Below, piece after piece: positions 6,174 to 7,010 of a DNA stretch of 7,010 bases. A program made the translations under genes and the position numbers. The first letter of the stretch is position 1, and the number at the start of each line of letters is the position of its first letter. Under the pieces are notes generated by a model that saw only the letters and a program-made list of their open reading frames with translations, ran no database searches and had not been told where the DNA came from. This DNA is from Thiobacillus sp. (GTDB lineage Bacteria; Pseudomonadota; Gammaproteobacteria; Burkholderiales; Thiobacillaceae). The DNA is taken from the NCBI GenBank assembly GCA_018780025.1, contig JADMKH010000236.1, positions 1 to 7,010 of the forward strand, in the 5' to 3' direction.

Positions 6174-6344
6174 ATGTCCGAATCTCATACCCTCCACCCG
6201 CAAAGGGTAGGCCGTGGTAGTCATGCCGATATGTCGACAACATCCACGCTCCACCCGCAAGAGCCAGGCAGTGAGTGTAAAGACGCTAAAGCGGCAACAC
6301 TCACGCTCCGCTTGACGGAGGTATTTTTTTCTTTGCAGGGCGAA
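6174..6344 (+). repeat. three-unit 57-base (19-codon) degenerate tandem repeat at the 5' end of queE
   Basis: Units are 6174-6230, 6231-6287 and 6288-6344. Units 1 and 2 both begin ATGTC and share the exact 12-mer CTCCACCCGCAA at the same offset (6192-6203 and 6249-6260); by eye about 36 of 57 positions agree. Units 2 and 3 share CACGCTCC, again exactly 57 bases apart (6245-6252 and 6302-6309). In protein terms the three 19-residue units align at TLHPQ, TLHPQ and TLRLT. Unit 3 is the conserved start of the enzyme, and where the first two units have Met it has Lys (AAA). The units 1-2 relation is good; unit 3 is more distant and could be partly chance. Confidence 0.55.
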
Positions 6345-6938
6345 ACCAGCCGGGTCGGGCTGCCAACGGTGTTCATTCGCCTGGCCGGCTGTCCGTTACG
6401 CTGCCGCTGGTGCGATACGCCATACAGCTTTCAGGGCGGCGAAACCGTCGCCCTGACCGCGCTGCTTGCGCAGGTGGCAGCGTTTGGCGTGCCAACGGTA
6501 TGCGTCACGGGAGGAGAGCCGCTGGCGCAAAAAAACTGTTTGCCGTTGTTGGCTGCGCTGTGCGACAGCGGTTACTCGGTCTCGCTCGAAACCAGCGGTG
6601 CGCTCGATATCAGCAAGGTTGATCCGCGCGTTTCGCGCATTGTCGACATCAAGGCGCCGGATTCGGGCGAGGAAGCACGCAACCGCTGGGAAAATATGGC
6701 GCATCTCACGCCGCAGGACGAGATCAAGTTCGTGCTGGCCAATCGGGCTGACTATGACTGGGCGCGTGAAGTGATTCATGCACAGAAGCTCGCGCAGGTC
6801 TGTCCGGTACTGTTTTCGCCAGTGCAAGGTGAATTGCAGCCTGCCAGCCTGGCCGAATGGATACTGGCCGACCGTCTGCCGGTGCGGTTGCAGCTGCAAT
6901 TGCACAAAGTGCTGTGGGGCAATACGCCAGGAAAATGA
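6174..6938 (+). CDS. queE: 7-carboxy-7-deazaguanine synthase QueE (radical SAM) with unusual N-terminal extension
   Basis: QueE converts 6-carboxy-tetrahydropterin to 7-carboxy-7-deazaguanine, the radical-SAM step of preQ0/queuosine synthesis. With M1 at 6174 the protein has 254 residues. The conserved enzyme begins at about residue 45 with LRLTEVFFSLQGE, followed by the CX3CX2C cluster motif (C73, C77, C80 in GCPLRCRWCDT), the SAM-binding GGEPL (113-117), ETSGALD, VDIKAPDSG and a QLHKVLWG end. Homologues I recall have only a few residues before LRxTE; here there are about 44. These form 19-residue units with a shared TLHPQ, and the second unit also starts with ATG (6231), which is the main alternative start. 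Neither ATG has a good Shine-Dalgarno sequence; 6174 was chosen because it is 5 bases after the cpoB stop. The stop overlaps the queC start as ATGA. Confidence 0.95.
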   Translation: MSESHTLHPQRVGRGSHADMSTTSTLHPQEPGSECKDAKAATLTLRLTEVFFSLQGETSRVGLPTVFIRLAGCPLRCRWCDTPYSFQGGETVALTALLAQVAAFGVPTVCVTGGEPLAQKNCLPLLAALCDSGYSVSLETSGALDISKVDPRVSRIVDIKAPDSGEEARNRWENMAHLTPQDEIKFVLANRADYDWAREVIHAQKLAQVCPVLFSPVQGELQPASLAEWILADRLPVRLQLQLHKVLWGNTPGK

Positions 6939-7010
6939 AGCCAGCAATGAAGCCTGCCGTCATTCTGCTTTCCGGCGGCCTGGATTCCGCCACGGTGCTC
7001 GCCATTGCGC
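6935..7010 (+). CDS. queC: 7-cyano-7-deazaguanine synthase QueC (5' part, runs off window)
   Basis: QueC uses ATP to convert 7-carboxy-7-deazaguanine, the QueE product, to preQ0. Only 25 codons are present, reading MKPAMKPAVILLSGGLDSA and then TVLAIA. SGGLDS is the PP-loop (ATP pyrophosphatase) motif at the N-terminus of QueC. The ATG at 6935 overlaps the queE stop (ATGA); a second in-frame ATG at 6947 follows an exact MKPA duplication and is an equally good candidate (family proteins have only a few residues before VILLSGG). AGGA at 6929-6932 is rather close to the first ATG and far from the second. The coding sequence was read directly from the bases because it is cut by the window edge. 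Confidence 0.93.
   Translation, partial: MKPAMKPAVILLSGGLDSATVLAIA

Noticed and set aside
6169..6290. preQ1 riboswitch ahead of queE
   Set aside because: A riboswitch is plausible for this pathway, and there is a hairpin at 6188-6209, but I could not match the conserved preQ1-I/II/III cores or find a pseudoknot partner by eye.
6312..6323. TTG at 6312 as the queE start, or GGAGG (6317-6321) as its ribosome binding site
   Set aside because: Starting at 6312 would leave almost no sequence before the conserved TEVFFSLQGE, and the GGAGG lies downstream of that codon, inside the conserved coding region.

Overview
The window is a compact, GC-rich, single-strand (+) run of ten genes: the 3' part of ruvB, then ybgC, tolQ, tolR, tolA, tolB, pal, cpoB (ybgF), queE and the first 25 codons of queC. 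The order ruvB-ybgC-tolQRAB-pal-cpoB-queE-queC, and the protein sequences (TolQ with a SWWYIF segment, TolB ending in REPAWGP, a short Cys-free TolA), point to a Gram-negative proteobacterium, most likely a betaproteobacterium. The genus cannot be fixed from this sequence alone. No mobile element, CRISPR array, tRNA or rRNA is visible.

Layout: 1-827 is the RuvB motor (branch migration). 824-3209 is ybgC-tolQ-tolR-tolA, which uses only non-ATG starts (TTG, GTG, GTG, GTG) with 4-base stop/start overlaps or a 3-base gap, the pattern of tight translational coupling. 3210-3305 is a short spacer before tolB (3306-4580). 4581-4764 is the longest non-coding stretch (184 bases). It carries a plausible promoter, a perfect GC-rich hairpin, a second dyad with a related core, a possible six-codon mini-ORF and a canonical Shine-Dalgarno sequence for pal. 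Pal (4765-5343) abuts cpoB (5344-6168) with no spacer. queE (6174-6938) follows after 5 bases and overlaps queC (6935-) by ATGA.

How the genes work together: TolQ-TolR form the proton-driven inner-membrane motor, TolA transmits force across the periplasm, and TolB and the lipoprotein Pal link it to the outer membrane and peptidoglycan during division. CpoB connects this machine to peptidoglycan synthesis. YbgC is a cytoplasmic acyl-CoA thioesterase traditionally co-transcribed with tol. QueE and QueC belong to the 7-deazaguanine (preQ0/queuosine) pathway and are conserved neighbours rather than functional partners of Tol-Pal.

This is a conserved housekeeping region, and I do not see a new defence or mobile system. 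The most unusual signals are: (a) a 57-base, 19-codon periodic structure at the 5' end of queE that gives a non-family N-terminal extension, with a possible hairpin in each unit; (b) a 12-base duplication of the queC start; (c) a two-residue deletion next to the catalytic Asp of YbgC; and (d) the structured leader of pal.
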